Of a DNA stretch of 64,000 bases, positions 1 through 8,912 are shown in pieces. Position 1 is the first letter of the stretch. Every line of letters starts with the position of its first letter. The notes under the pieces are model-generated. The model was not told the origin of the DNA, ran no database searches, and saw nothing but the letters and a program-made list of their open reading frames with translations. This DNA comes from an uncultured Alphaproteobacteria bacterium. GTDB taxonomy: Bacteria > Pseudomonadota > Alphaproteobacteria > Puniceispirillales > Marisalimonadaceae. The DNA is taken from positions 1 through 64,000 of the forward strand of contig CAKZQZ010000121.1 in the NCBI GenBank assembly GCA_937142855.1. The letters are read 5' to 3'. The translations under genes and the position numbers were made by a program.

Positions 1-624
1 CAATCAGTTATAGATCTCTCAGGTGGTGTGTTGTTTATATTATTATGTTTAACAGCAATTTCTGCAATCATCCTTGGGATGGGTATGACAACTACAGCAG
101 TTTATATAACTGTTGCCGCGCTTATAGTGCCTTCTTTGATAGAGGCAGGTATTATCCCAATTGCAGCACATATGTTTGCATTTTATTTTGGAGTTGTTTC
201 TACAATTACTCCTCCAGTGGCTTTAGCCTCATTTGCAGGTGCTGCTATTGCCAAATCACCTCCAATGGCTACTGCTGTAGAGTCCAGCAAGGTTGGAATT
301 GCAAAATATATTGTTCCATTTGCATTTGTATATAACCCTTCATTATTAATGCAAGGGCCTATTATATGGAGTATTTATAGCCTTGTCGCTGTCCTCTTAG
401 CTTATTGGCTAATGACATTTGGGCTTGAGGGTTGGTTTAATGGAGCTTTAAATGTCTACAAGAGAATTTTGGCTTTTGTTGGTTCTATAATGCTTTTAAT
501 GCCTCCCTTAGAGATAATTTATGGAATAAATGGTCTGTATTATAATATTGTTGGAGTATTAATTTTATTGGTTATCTATTTTTTACAAGGTAAGCTAAAT
601 TTCAAAATGAAGACTGTGTCATGA
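1..624 (+). CDS. TRAP transporter fused permease (4TM/12TM family), C-terminal part
   Basis: This is the 3' end of a TRAP transporter large permease. The frame is already open at base 1, so the gene starts before the window. The remaining ~207 residues are almost wholly hydrophobic membrane segments. They contain the stretch GMGMTTTAVYITVAALIVP followed by FGVVSTITPPVALASFAGAA, which is typical of the fused 4TM/12TM TRAP permeases that take up organic acids across the inner membrane with a periplasmic binding protein. The binding protein (TAXI or DctP type) would be expected upstream, outside the window. The stop overlaps the start of the next small gene in an ATGA, so the two are translationally coupled. 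Confidence 0.88.
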   Translation, partial: QSVIDLSGGVLFILLCLTAISAIILGMGMTTTAVYITVAALIVPSLIEAGIIPIAAHMFAFYFGVVSTITPPVALASFAGAAIAKSPPMATAVESSKVGIAKYIVPFAFVYNPSLLMQGPIIWSIYSLVAVLLAYWLMTFGLEGWFNGALNVYKRILAFVGSIMLLMPPLEIIYGINGLYYNIVGVLILLVIYFLQGKLNFKMKTVS

Positions 625-806
625 ATAAAATTTTTCTTGGTAAACCCTTACATTGGTTAATGATTTCATTAACAACTATTGTAATTTTTGCTTGCGGATT
701 AAATAAAATGCACGTTAGTGATTTTAATTTATTCATTTCGATTGTATTTATTTCTGTGGCCTTATTAATTTTGTTAATTTTAAAGACATCAAAACAAAAA
801 AATTGA
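621..806 (+). CDS. Small hydrophobic protein, two membrane segments
   Basis: This 61-residue protein has two predicted membrane helices, roughly residues 12-26 and 36-54, and a short basic tail (KTSKQKN). I do not recognise a family. Its ATG overlaps the TGA of the TRAP permease gene by 4 bp, which supports it as real and co-translated. A small accessory membrane subunit of the transporter is possible, but that is inference from position only. Confidence 0.6.
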   Translation: MNKIFLGKPLHWLMISLTTIVIFACGLNKMHVSDFNLFISIVFISVALLILLILKTSKQKN

Positions 807-826
807 TTACATTACATTTATTGTTA

Positions 827-854
827 TTGTCAAAATTTAAAAATTTTATGTAAT
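827..854 (+). promoter_or_regulatory. Candidate promoter for the BMP-type ABC importer operon
   Basis: A -35-like TTGTCA (827-832) and a -10-like TGTAAT (849-854) lie 16 bp apart, each one mismatch from the sigma-70 consensus. Transcription would start only a few bases before the ATG at 864. That gene has no visible Shine-Dalgarno, so the mRNA may be leaderless or nearly so. In an AT-rich genome such matches occur by chance, so this is tentative. Confidence 0.33.
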
Positions 855-863
855 GGGTTTTTT

Positions 864-2426
864 ATGAGCAACACAAAAGAATTAGATATTCTTTTAGAAG
901 CTAACAAAATTAATAAAAAATTTGGTAACTTTACAGCCAACAAAGATATTGATATTTCCATCTTAAAAGGAGAAATTCACGCTCTTTTAGGAGAAAATGG
1001 AGCAGGAAAATCAACGCTTGTTAAAATATTATATGGTATATTAAAGCCTGAATCTGGAACTATAAAAATTAATAATGAGGAGATCACAATTTCCTCTCCT
1101 AACGTGGCTAGGAAAAATGGAATAGGAATGGTTTTCCAACATTTTTCACTATTTCCAGCTCTTACAGTTGCTGAGAATATTTTAATAGCACTTGATCAAA
1201 AAATAAAATTTAAAGATTTAATTTTACGAATTAAAGAACTTTCAACAGAATGGGAATTATTTATTGACCCTTTAAAAATTGTAAGTGAGCTATCGGTTGG
1301 TGAACAACAAAGAGTAGAAATTATAAGATGCTTAATGCAAAATCCCAAATTACTAATTATGGATGAACCAACCTCAGTTTTAACACCTCAAGAAATTGAA
1401 AACCTTTTCAAAATATTAAAACGTCTTGCTTCTTCAGGCTGCTCTATTTTATATATAAGTCACAAATTAGAAGAAATAATAGAACTAGCTAATAAGGTTA
1501 CCATTCTTAAATCTGGCAAATCAATAGCTACCATCGATGCAAAAAATACTACTACCAAATACTTAGCTGAAACAATGGTTGGCAAAGAGATAACCACCCT
1601 AAAAAAAGTACAATCAAAAAATTTATCTAAGGGCATTGCCCTAGAGATAAGAAATCTTAATAAAGCCAATACAAGCGATTTTGGAATTTCTCTTACAAAT
1701 ATAAATGTAACAGTCAATTATGGTGAAATATTAGGAATAGCAGGAATAGCGGGTAATGGCCAAACTGAGCTAATGGAAATTTTAAGTGGTGAAACTATTT
1801 GCGATAAAGAAGATCAAATATTCTTGGATGGCGTTCCTATCGGTTTCGAAGATATTACCAAAAGAAGAAAGTTAGGTATTGAAACTATCCCAGAAGAACG
1901 CACCCTTCACGCAACTGTTCCAAATTTAAAAATTAATGAGAATACATTTCTTACTTATTTCCCAAAATATAATCAAAATAGAAGCTTTATAGGTAAAATT
2001 TTAAATAATCCTGAAAATAGTCTTGTTGAGAGCGAGCAAATAATTAAGGAAAATGACGTGAGATGTCCTGAACCTAACCCAATGGCTAGCCAATTGTCAG
2101 GTGGTAATTTACAAAAATTTATTTTAGGCAGGTCATTAGCAAACAATCCAAAAGTTGCAATATTTTCTCAACCCACTTGGGGAGTAGATATTGGGGCAGC
2201 GACAACCATCAGACAAAAATTACTGAATCTTTCTCAAACGGGAAAAGCTGTAATTCTTATCAGCCAAGATCTAGAAGAAATTTTCCAACTATCTGATAAA
2301 ATTGCTGTCCTTAATAATGGAAATTTGAGTGAAGTTTTAAGTGCTAATGATATTTCTGCTGCAAATGTTGGGTTGTTAATGGGAGGAAACTCTAAATCAC
2401 AGAATGATCAGGAGGAAAGTAAATGA
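864..2426 (+). CDS. Nucleoside-type (BMP family) ABC importer, double ATP-binding subunit
   Basis: This 520-residue protein carries two fused ABC ATPase domains, as in sugar and BMP-family nucleoside importers (NupO/YufO type). The first half has Walker A GENGAGKST (residues 43-51), signature LSVGEQQR and Walker B LLIMDEPT. The second half has the degenerate P-loop GIAGNGQTEL, a good signature LSGGNLQKF and the altered Walker B region SQPTWGVD that is usual for this family. It should energise uptake by the two permeases that follow and the binding protein at 4522. Its stop overlaps the next start (ATGA). The substrate is probably a purine nucleoside or related compound, inferred from family only. 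Confidence 0.92.
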   Translation: MSNTKELDILLEANKINKKFGNFTANKDIDISILKGEIHALLGENGAGKSTLVKILYGILKPESGTIKINNEEITISSPNVARKNGIGMVFQHFSLFPALTVAENILIALDQKIKFKDLILRIKELSTEWELFIDPLKIVSELSVGEQQRVEIIRCLMQNPKLLIMDEPTSVLTPQEIENLFKILKRLASSGCSILYISHKLEEIIELANKVTILKSGKSIATIDAKNTTTKYLAETMVGKEITTLKKVQSKNLSKGIALEIRNLNKANTSDFGISLTNINVTVNYGEILGIAGIAGNGQTELMEILSGETICDKEDQIFLDGVPIGFEDITKRRKLGIETIPEERTLHATVPNLKINENTFLTYFPKYNQNRSFIGKILNNPENSLVESEQIIKENDVRCPEPNPMASQLSGGNLQKFILGRSLANNPKVAIFSQPTWGVDIGAATTIRQKLLNLSQTGKAVILISQDLEEIFQLSDKIAVLNNGNLSEVLSANDISAANVGLLMGGNSKSQNDQEESK

Positions 2427-3499
2427 TTACTTTTACTCCTAGAGATAAAGTTTCAAACTATTGGACACTAATTGGCCCTATACTATCAATCATTCTTACT
2501 GTTATCTTTGGCTTGTTGATTTTTACATTTCTTGGTTTTGATCCAGCTGAAACGTTGTACCAAATTTTCATTTCTCCTTTTTCGAGAATAGATAGAGTAA
2601 GTGATATTTTTGTTAAAGCTTGTCCACTAATAATAGTAGGGATTGGATTAATGTTTTGCTTTAAAGCCAATGTTTGGAATATTGGGGCAGAAGGGCAGTT
2701 TATAATGGGAACATTACTAGCTGGAGCATTTGCGTTATTATTCCCAAATGTTGAAACAAAGCTATTGATAATATGCATGTTATTTATTGGTTTTATAGGA
2801 GGAGCATTATGGGCATTCATACCCGCAATCCTCAAAACAAGACTAAATGTTAATGAGATTTTAGTTAGCTTAATGCTTGTATATGTAGCAATGCTGTTTA
2901 TTGATTTTATCGTTAGAGGTCCTTTAAGAGACCCTATGAGTTTTGGATTTCCATTATCAAAACCATATCCTGAAGGAGCATTGATAAATAAAATTTCGTT
3001 CCCTGGAATAGGCTACCTAGGACAATTACACTATGGAATTTTATTCATCATCTTTTTAATTCCTCTGACATGGATTTTTATTAACAAAACATTAGGTGGT
3101 TTCAAAATTAATGTTTTAGGCTCAGCTCCAAAGGCGGCAAGATTTGCTGGTTTCAGTAAAGATAAAATAACAATGACTGTTTTATTATTATCAGGTGGAT
3201 TAGCAGGTGTTGCTGGCGTAATAGAAGTTTCAGCTAATATTGGTCAACTTCAACCAGAAGTATCTTTTGGGTATGGTTTCACAGCTATTATAGTTGCATT
3301 TCTAGGAAGATTAAGTCCCGTTGGAATCTTGTTTGCCGGTGTAATAATAGCAACTGTTAAATTAGGTGCAGATAACGCACAAATGACTATGGGAATTCCA
3401 AAAGTAGTAACCGGATTATTTGAAGGAATTCTTCTTTTCTTCCTTTTAACAGGAGAAACACTTCAAAAATATAAAATTAAGTGGTCGTGGAATAAATAA
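2423..3499 (+). CDS. Nucleoside-type ABC importer, permease 1
   Basis: This is a 358-residue inner-membrane permease of the branched-chain/ribose/BMP class (NupP/YufP type). It shows many hydrophobic helices and the family region NVWNIGAEGQFIMGTLLAG around residues 86-104. The later segment SGGLAGVAGVIEVS is the expected cytoplasmic coupling region. It overlaps the ATPase gene by 4 bp and is followed after 2 bp by the second permease, so the three genes form one translational unit. It would pair with the 303-residue permease to form the translocation channel. Confidence 0.9.
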   Translation: MITFTPRDKVSNYWTLIGPILSIILTVIFGLLIFTFLGFDPAETLYQIFISPFSRIDRVSDIFVKACPLIIVGIGLMFCFKANVWNIGAEGQFIMGTLLAGAFALLFPNVETKLLIICMLFIGFIGGALWAFIPAILKTRLNVNEILVSLMLVYVAMLFIDFIVRGPLRDPMSFGFPLSKPYPEGALINKISFPGIGYLGQLHYGILFIIFLIPLTWIFINKTLGGFKINVLGSAPKAARFAGFSKDKITMTVLLLSGGLAGVAGVIEVSANIGQLQPEVSFGYGFTAIIVAFLGRLSPVGILFAGVIIATVKLGADNAQMTMGIPKVVTGLFEGILLFFLLTGETLQKYKIKWSWNK

Positions 3500-3501
3500 A
3501 T

Positions 3502-4413
3502 ATGGAATCATTAATTTTAACTATAATTGCAACTTCCATACCCCTGTTAATGGCAGCAATAGGTGAGTTAGTTACTGAAAAAAGTGGTGTTTTAAATCTT
3601 GGTGTTGAAGGAATGATGCTTAGTGGAGCTGTAGGAGCATTAGGAGCTGTCTTATGGCTTGAGAATCCTTATTTTGGGATAATTGCTGGAGCTATGTCTG
3701 GATTATTTATGGCATGTATTTTTTCTGTATTTACGATTAATTTTATGACTAACCAAGTTGCGACAGGTCTAGGGTTAACAATTTTTGCTACCGGACTAAC
3801 TGGTCTAGCAGGTGCGCCGTTAGTTGGAAAAACAATCCCTTCTCTACCAAAGATAGAGATATTCCTATTATCTGACATCCCCTTTATCGGTAATATTTTA
3901 TTCAAACAAGATTTAGTTGCTTATTTGTCGATAGGCATAATTATTTTAATAACTTATTTCTTAAAATATTCTAAGCCTGGTATCATACTAAGAGCTGTTG
4001 GTGATAATCATACAAGTGCGCATTCAGTGGGATACCCTGTAAAAAAAATTCGTTGGTATGCAACATGTTTTGGTGGCATGTGTGCTGGCGTTGGTGGCGC
4101 ATATATACCTCTGGTTTTAACACCCCATTGGTCAGAAGGAATGACAGCTGGTAGAGGATGGATTGCGCTAGCTCTTGTCGTTTTTGCATCCTGGATTCCT
4201 TGGAGAATAATTGTAGGCGCATTAATATTTGGAGGTATTACAATTGCTCAACTAGTTGGACAAGCTAGAGGGTGGGCTATTCCTTCTCAAATTCTTTCTA
4301 TGATGCCATATTTAGCGACAATAATTGCCTTAACCATAATATCAAGTAGGATTTCTAAAAATAATAGTGTTGTTCCTGCTTCTCTTGGTAAACCTTTTTT
4401 TGATACTCAATAA
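3502..4413 (+). CDS. Nucleoside-type ABC importer, permease 2
   Basis: This is a 303-residue membrane protein and the shorter partner permease (NupQ/YufQ type). The N-terminus contains GELVTEKSGVLNLGVEGMML, the diagnostic motif of this permease pair, and later GGMCAGVGGAYIPL corresponds to the coupling loop. It starts 2 bp after the first permease gene. The operon breaks after it: 108 bp of AT-rich sequence with its own candidate promoter precedes the binding-protein gene. Confidence 0.9.
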   Translation: MESLILTIIATSIPLLMAAIGELVTEKSGVLNLGVEGMMLSGAVGALGAVLWLENPYFGIIAGAMSGLFMACIFSVFTINFMTNQVATGLGLTIFATGLTGLAGAPLVGKTIPSLPKIEIFLLSDIPFIGNILFKQDLVAYLSIGIIILITYFLKYSKPGIILRAVGDNHTSAHSVGYPVKKIRWYATCFGGMCAGVGGAYIPLVLTPHWSEGMTAGRGWIALALVVFASWIPWRIIVGALIFGGITIAQLVGQARGWAIPSQILSMMPYLATIIALTIISSRISKNNSVVPASLGKPFFDTQ

Positions 4414-4468
4414 AAATGTCAAAATAAAATGCATTAAAAAAATTTAATCAAAAATTTAGTTTTTTTTA

Positions 4469-4496
4469 TTGTTATTTTGTAGATTCATTCTAGAAT
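4469..4496 (+). promoter_or_regulatory. Candidate promoter before the BMP binding-protein gene
   Basis: TTGTTA (4469-4474) and TAGAAT (4491-4496) are spaced by 16 bp and sit 25 bp before the ATG, which has an AGGAG ribosome binding site at about 4510. A separate promoter would let the periplasmic binding protein be made in excess over the membrane subunits, as is common for ABC importers. The match is moderate and untested. Confidence 0.33.
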
Positions 4497-4521
4497 TTTT
4501 AGATCAATTTAGGAGTTTGAA

Positions 4522-5628
4522 ATGTTAAAATTTTGTAAACGTATTTTTTCACTGTTTGCACTAAGTGCATCAGTTATTTTTTTTATAGTCACTAATTCTT
4601 TTGCTAGTCCAACAAAAGTAGGCTTTGTATATCTTACAACACCTGGTGATCATGGGTGGACATACGCACACGAACTTGGAAAACAAATGGTTGAAAAACG
4701 ATTTGGTAACGATGTTAAAATATCTGTTGTAGAAAATGTGCCTGAAGGTCCAGACGCGACACGTGTAATTAGAGAATTAGCAAAACAAGGTAATGAAATT
4801 ATTTTCACAACATCATTTGGTTACATGGAACCTACATTAAAAGTAGCTAAAGAATTTCCAAATATAAAATTTGAGCATATTACAGGTTATAAAAGATCAA
4901 AAAATGTTGCTACTGGAAATATACGTTTTTATGAAGGTAGATATATTCAAGGTGTTGTTGCTGGTTTGATGACCAAAACAAACAAGATTGGATATATAGG
5001 TGCTTATCCAATTGCTGAGGTTATAATGGGGATTAACGCATTTGCACAAGGGTTAAGATCAGTAAACAAAGATGCATCTATTTCAGTGATATGGGCTAAC
5101 ACTTGGTATGATCCTGTTAAAGAAGCTGATGCTGCCAAGGTACACATAGCAGAGGGTGCCGATATTTTAGCTCAGCATACAGACTCACCTGCTATGCTTC
5201 AAATTGCAGAAAAGAATGGTGCTTTAGGTTTTGGTCAATCTACCGATATGTCAGCGTTTGCACCAAAAGCTCAATTATTTGCTTCTGAAAATAATTGGGG
5301 ACCTTACTACATCAAAAAAATCGAACAACTACAGAATGGTAAATGGAATACAGGTGATGGGCCTGATCATTGGGCTGGAAATGAATGGGGAGGAATTAGC
5401 TCCGATATGCTTACAATTTCTAAATTCCAAAATATGCCTGATTCAGTAGCCAAAAAGGCAGAAGAAGCTGTTAATGGGATTAAGAACGGCTCTATCAAAA
5501 TTTTTGCAGGACCATTAGTTGATAATACTGGTAAAGAAATTATTCCAGCTGGTAAAACTCTTGATGATGGCGCTTTGTGGGGCATGAACTACTACCTCAA
5601 AGGTGTTAATGGAAAAGTTCCTGGTTAA
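4522..5628 (+). CDS. BMP family periplasmic substrate-binding protein
   Basis: This 368-residue protein belongs to the basic membrane protein (BMP/PnrA-like) family, whose characterised members bind purine nucleosides. The N-terminus is a clear Sec signal (basic LKFCKR, hydrophobic core, cleavage near NSFAS). No lipobox cysteine follows, so it should be free in the periplasm. The mature part begins KVGFVYLTTPGDHGWTYAHE, which is typical of the family. It belongs with the ATPase and permeases upstream. A ribosome binding site AGGAG precedes the ATG. A perfect 9-bp hairpin follows the stop codon and probably ends the transcript. Confidence 0.92.
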   Translation: MLKFCKRIFSLFALSASVIFFIVTNSFASPTKVGFVYLTTPGDHGWTYAHELGKQMVEKRFGNDVKISVVENVPEGPDATRVIRELAKQGNEIIFTTSFGYMEPTLKVAKEFPNIKFEHITGYKRSKNVATGNIRFYEGRYIQGVVAGLMTKTNKIGYIGAYPIAEVIMGINAFAQGLRSVNKDASISVIWANTWYDPVKEADAAKVHIAEGADILAQHTDSPAMLQIAEKNGALGFGQSTDMSAFAPKAQLFASENNWGPYYIKKIEQLQNGKWNTGDGPDHWAGNEWGGISSDMLTISKFQNMPDSVAKKAEEAVNGIKNGSIKIFAGPLVDNTGKEIIPAGKTLDDGALWGMNYYLKGVNGKVPG

Positions 5629-5639
5629 TTAAAATGTTG

Positions 5640-5672
5640 GGTAGCCATAGCAATATGGCTACCTTCCTAATT
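5640..5672 (+). terminator. Hairpin terminator after the BMP binding-protein gene
   Basis: GGTAGCCAT (5640-5648) and ATGGCTACC (5655-5663) form a perfect 9-bp stem with a 6-base loop (AGCAAT), followed by the pyrimidine-rich TTCCTAATTT. It starts 11 bp after the stop. The T-tract is weak, so termination may be partial. It overlaps the first codons of the longest ORF reading into the next gene, which argues for a later start of that gene. Confidence 0.65.
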
Positions 5673-5675
5673 TCA

Positions 5676-6389
5676 ATGTTCTTCAAACCTCAAAAAAATT
5701 GTTTTTTAATATTTTTTTTCCTTATACTAATTACTTTCTCAACATCAAGTTTTGCAAAAGTTAATATTTCTGAAGTTACTAATGAAATATTTATTTTAGA
5801 TATTTATGGAAAACGCTATGTTTTAGATAATACAAAACAAATAAAAAAAGGTGATTATTTAAAAACTAGAAAAAAACCTGCCTATATAATACTCAATGAT
5901 AAAACAAAAATTTGTTTAGCTGCTAACACCTCTCTTAAGATATTAAATTTAAAAAATATAGATGATAAAATTGAAATTTCATTAGGTTTTAATAAGGGAG
6001 TTTTATTATTAGAAATGAATGAAGATCAATCTAATATTTACAATCTGCATTTTTCTTCTTACCAATTGAATGACTTAAGAAGTGATATTATATTGTCTAA
6101 CAAAAAGAAATTGGAATTGATTAATTTTGAAGGGCAATTAAAGTTTTATTCAAAAATCTCTAAAAAAATTAATAAAGCTGAAGCGTACAAAGCTTATGAA
6201 TTGAGGCCTAACGCAGATATGAAAATTTCTTCTGAGCTTTTAAATCTAGATCAATTCAACCAAAAATTTCTTGGTAATTGTGAAAAAGATTTACCAAAAT
6301 TTTCTACAATAAAGAAAAAAAATTTGGAAATGCAATATGGTTGCATTACTCAAAATGGCCGGCTAGTTTGTGGTAATCGCTATAAATAA
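5676..6389 (+). CDS. Secreted FecR-like domain protein
   Basis: The ORF track starts this at 5634, but the first 14 codons lie inside the terminator hairpin. The ATG at 5676 gives a clean signal peptide (FFKPQKNCFLIFFFLILITF, cleavage near SSFAK). The mature protein resembles the FecR domain: KKGDYLKTRKKPAYIILNDK, then SLKIL and a short beta-rich repeat region. There is no adjacent ECF sigma factor and no N-terminal anti-sigma domain, so it is not a classical FecR regulator. The C-terminus holds three cysteines (GNCEK, YGCIT, LVCGN) that could form a disulfide in the periplasm. The role is unknown. The next gene is convergent. Confidence 0.6.
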   Translation: MFFKPQKNCFLIFFFLILITFSTSSFAKVNISEVTNEIFILDIYGKRYVLDNTKQIKKGDYLKTRKKPAYIILNDKTKICLAANTSLKILNLKNIDDKIEISLGFNKGVLLLEMNEDQSNIYNLHFSSYQLNDLRSDIILSNKKKLELINFEGQLKFYSKISKKINKAEAYKAYELRPNADMKISSELLNLDQFNQKFLGNCEKDLPKFSTIKKKNLEMQYGCITQNGRLVCGNRYK

Positions 6390-6394
6390 TATAA

Positions 6395-7138
6395 TTAAAA
6401 ATTTAAATAAATAATTCTTACAGCTATAAAAGCTAGAAGTATCAAAGTAATTTTATCAAACTTTTCCTTGGAAACACTTTTAGCAATCCAGGATCCTATA
6501 GGCATAAATGATAGTAATACAATTGTTGAAACTAAACTTGCTATAATAATTTCAAAATTTAAAAAATCATAATAATATAAAGTTGGCATTTGGAATATTG
6601 ACATCACCCCAAAATAAACAGAAATTGTTGGTATAAACTGGTTACGTTCTAATTTCATGGCATTTAAAAATGTTATTGAAATTGGTGCAGACAATCCAGC
6701 AGTCCCCTGAAGGACTCCACCTGCAGCTCCTAGAATGAATACTAACTTAGTTGCTTTTTCATACATTAATTTCCAGGATGGAACAATTAGCTTAAGAAAA
6801 ATATAAATAATTACAATGAAGGCAACTGATAAAGTTAAAATTTTTATTGATAGTTTTGCTAGTAAAATTGTTCCAACAAAAGCTCCAATACCCCCTCCTA
6901 CAGCAAAAGAAATAGTAAAAAAAGATGGAAGAATAGTTTTACGATATTGATAAATTTGACCTATATTTGTTAATAAATTAGGTATCACCATAATTATTAC
7001 AGCTACTCTTACATCATAAAACGCAGCAATAACAGGAATAGTAACAATAGGTGCGCCCGCTCCAGTTGCACCTTTAAGAATTCCACCTAGTGCAAAAGCA
7101 ATTAATATAGCTATTATTGTTATTGTATCAAAAATCAA
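6395..7138 (-). CDS. TSUP family (TauE/SafE) membrane exporter
   Basis: This 247-residue protein has about seven to eight hydrophobic segments and the two-fold TSUP pattern, with GGILKGATGAGAPIVTIPV near the N-terminus and GGVLQGTAGLSAPISI in the second half. TSUP proteins move sulfite, sulfonates or organic acids across the inner membrane. The start is TTG, 12 bp downstream of the MDR oxidoreductase stop, so it is probably the last gene of the four-gene operon at 6395-9896. That context suggests export of a product or uptake of a substrate of this pathway. The exact solute cannot be read from sequence. Confidence 0.85.
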   Translation of the reverse strand: MIFDTITIIAILIAFALGGILKGATGAGAPIVTIPVIAAFYDVRVAVIIMVIPNLLTNIGQIYQYRKTILPSFFTISFAVGGGIGAFVGTILLAKLSIKILTLSVAFIVIIYIFLKLIVPSWKLMYEKATKLVFILGAAGGVLQGTAGLSAPISITFLNAMKLERNQFIPTISVYFGVMSIFQMPTLYYYDFLNFEIIIASLVSTIVLLSFMPIGSWIAKSVSKEKFDKITLILLAFIAVRIIYLNF

Positions 7139-7150
7139 AAGAAAGAAACT

Positions 7151-8122
7151 TTAAAGTTTTAAAACTAATTTTCCAAAATGTTGATTATCTCTCATGAAAC
7201 TTAGAGCGTTCTCAACATCCTTAAAATCAAATACCTTTTCTACTGGCAGAGATAATTCTCCAGACACTACTAAATTCTCAAAATCATTCCACATTTTTGA
7301 GTAAACATCTCTTATTTCATCTATCGACCTAGTACGAAAAGTTACGCCTTCGTAATTTATTCTTCTCAAAGCATGAATATCACAATTAAAGTCTGTACTA
7401 CCACCAGCTAATCTTCCAACATTAACAATCTTGCCTTTAATTTTGGTGGCCTGCATGTTTTGATTTACAGTATATCCTGACAACTGATCAACAACTAAAT
7501 CTACGCCTTGACCGTCAGTTGCAGATAAAACTTGATTTACCCAGTCTGAATCTTTTGAATTTAAAACCAAATCAGCACCTAATGATTTTAATTTTTCAAA
7601 TTTATTTGCTTTTGTTGAAGTCCCTATTACAATTTTAGCTTCTAGATGTTTTGCTATTTGCAAGCCCATCAAACCAACGCCTGAACTTGCTCCTTGAATT
7701 AAAATTGATTGTCCTTTAGTAAAATTTCCAACAGTTAATATTGCATTATGCATAGTAGCAAGGGCTATAGGATAAGTGCTTGCTTTTAAATAATCCATAT
7801 TATTATTTGGAATTTTTATAACTCTTCCATGATCAGCGACAGCGTATTCAGCCCAAGCTGATGATCCAGAACACATAACCCTGTCACCGACAGAGTAACC
7901 TTTAACGTCGTTACCAAATTCAACTACCTCACCTGAAAACTCCATACCAACAATGGTTCCAGGCCCTCCAGAAGCTCCATGAGCACCTCCATCAGCAACA
8001 ACTAAATCGGCTCTGTTCAATCCACATGCATAAACTTTAACAAGAATTTCATTGTGTTTAGGTGTAGGTGTCTCTACATCTTTAACACTCACACCTTCTT
8101 TAGTGACTACAACAGCTTTCAT
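7151..8122 (-). CDS. Zinc-independent MDR oxidoreductase (quinone reductase-like)
   Basis: This is a medium-chain dehydrogenase/reductase of the NADPH:quinone reductase type, with an N-terminal GroES-like fold (KVYACGLNRADLVVADGG) and a Rossmann fold with GASSGVGLMGLQIAKHL. The cysteine and histidine zinc ligands of alcohol dehydrogenases are not evident. The track start (8137) adds five residues; the internal ATG at 8122 has an AGGG ribosome binding site about 8 bases upstream and begins MKAVVV, the family's usual N-terminus, so I chose it. It lies between the aldolase and the TSUP gene in one operon and may reduce or oxidise an aldehyde or ketone from the pathway. The substrate is unknown. 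Confidence 0.85.
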   Translation of the reverse strand: MKAVVVTKEGVSVKDVETPTPKHNEILVKVYACGLNRADLVVADGGAHGASGGPGTIVGMEFSGEVVEFGNDVKGYSVGDRVMCSGSSAWAEYAVADHGRVIKIPNNNMDYLKASTYPIALATMHNAILTVGNFTKGQSILIQGASSGVGLMGLQIAKHLEAKIVIGTSTKANKFEKLKSLGADLVLNSKDSDWVNQVLSATDGQGVDLVVDQLSGYTVNQNMQATKIKGKIVNVGRLAGGSTDFNCDIHALRRINYEGVTFRTRSIDEIRDVYSKMWNDFENLVVSGELSLPVEKVFDFKDVENALSFMRDNQHFGKLVLKL

Positions 8123-8142
8123 TATAAGCCCTTTCAATTAAA

Positions 8143-8901
8143 TTATGATCTAGCTTCCTTTAGTTTATTCCCTATACCCTCAGCATATATTCTTATATCA
8201 CTTGCTAAAGTTGCTAAATCATATCCGCTAGAGAGCTTCTCTTTTAGATAAGATGGAGATAAACAATGTATTCCAACTTTTATATTATTATTTTTACATG
8301 CATTTTCTATTTTTTTAATTGCTTCAATCATTTCAGGCTCTTGTCTATCTAAACCTGGTTTATAACCCATTGAAATACTGAGATCAGACGGTCCAATATA
8401 AATTCCTGTCAAACCTTCAGTAGCTGCTATTTTTTCAACATTTTCTAAAGCTTCAACTGTTTCTATCATAGCAAATGAAATAATATTATCATTGGCTTCA
8501 TCATGATAGTTTGGGCCGTGAACCATCATAGCTCTTGTTGGTCCAGAACTTCTATATCCTAATGGCGCGTATCGAGTAGCACCAACAAAATTTATAGCGT
8601 CGTCAGGCGTGTTTATCATAGGGCATACAATACCTAATGCTCCTGCATCTAGAGCTTTCATTATTATACCGGGTTCATTCCAAGGGACTCTTACCATTGG
8701 TGTTTTTCCAGAACCAGATATAACTTGGAGCATATTAAGTGCTGCCTGATAATCAACTAAACCATGCTGCATGTCTATTGTTATTGAGTCGAAGTCATTC
8801 ATTGACATCATTTCGGCCGTTACTGTGTTAGGAATAGAACACCAAGCATTAATAGCACCTTTACTATTCTCCCAACAATTTCTTAAAGTTTGTTGTTTCA
8901 T
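8143..8901 (-). CDS. HpcH/HpaI family class II aldolase
   Basis: This 252-residue protein is a pyruvate-type class II aldolase (HpcH/HpaI, CitE-like barrel). Expected catalytic and metal residues are present: IDMQHGLVD (His near residue 46), MVRVPW, AMIETVEALEN (metal Glu) and IYIGPSDLS (metal Asp). Family members split 2-keto-3-deoxy acids or 4-hydroxy-2-oxo acids into pyruvate plus an aldehyde. It sits 11 bp after the D-2-hydroxyacid dehydrogenase gene, which suggests a route from a hydroxy acid through a keto acid to aldol cleavage. A second, divergent copy is encoded at 41550-42296. Confidence 0.9.
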   Translation of the reverse strand: MKQQTLRNCWENSKGAINAWCSIPNTVTAEMMSMNDFDSITIDMQHGLVDYQAALNMLQVISGSGKTPMVRVPWNEPGIIMKALDAGALGIVCPMINTPDDAINFVGATRYAPLGYRSSGPTRAMMVHGPNYHDEANDNIISFAMIETVEALENVEKIAATEGLTGIYIGPSDLSISMGYKPGLDRQEPEMIEAIKKIENACKNNNIKVGIHCLSPSYLKEKLSSGYDLATLASDIRIYAEGIGNKLKEARS

Positions 8902-8912
8902 TATGTTATCTC

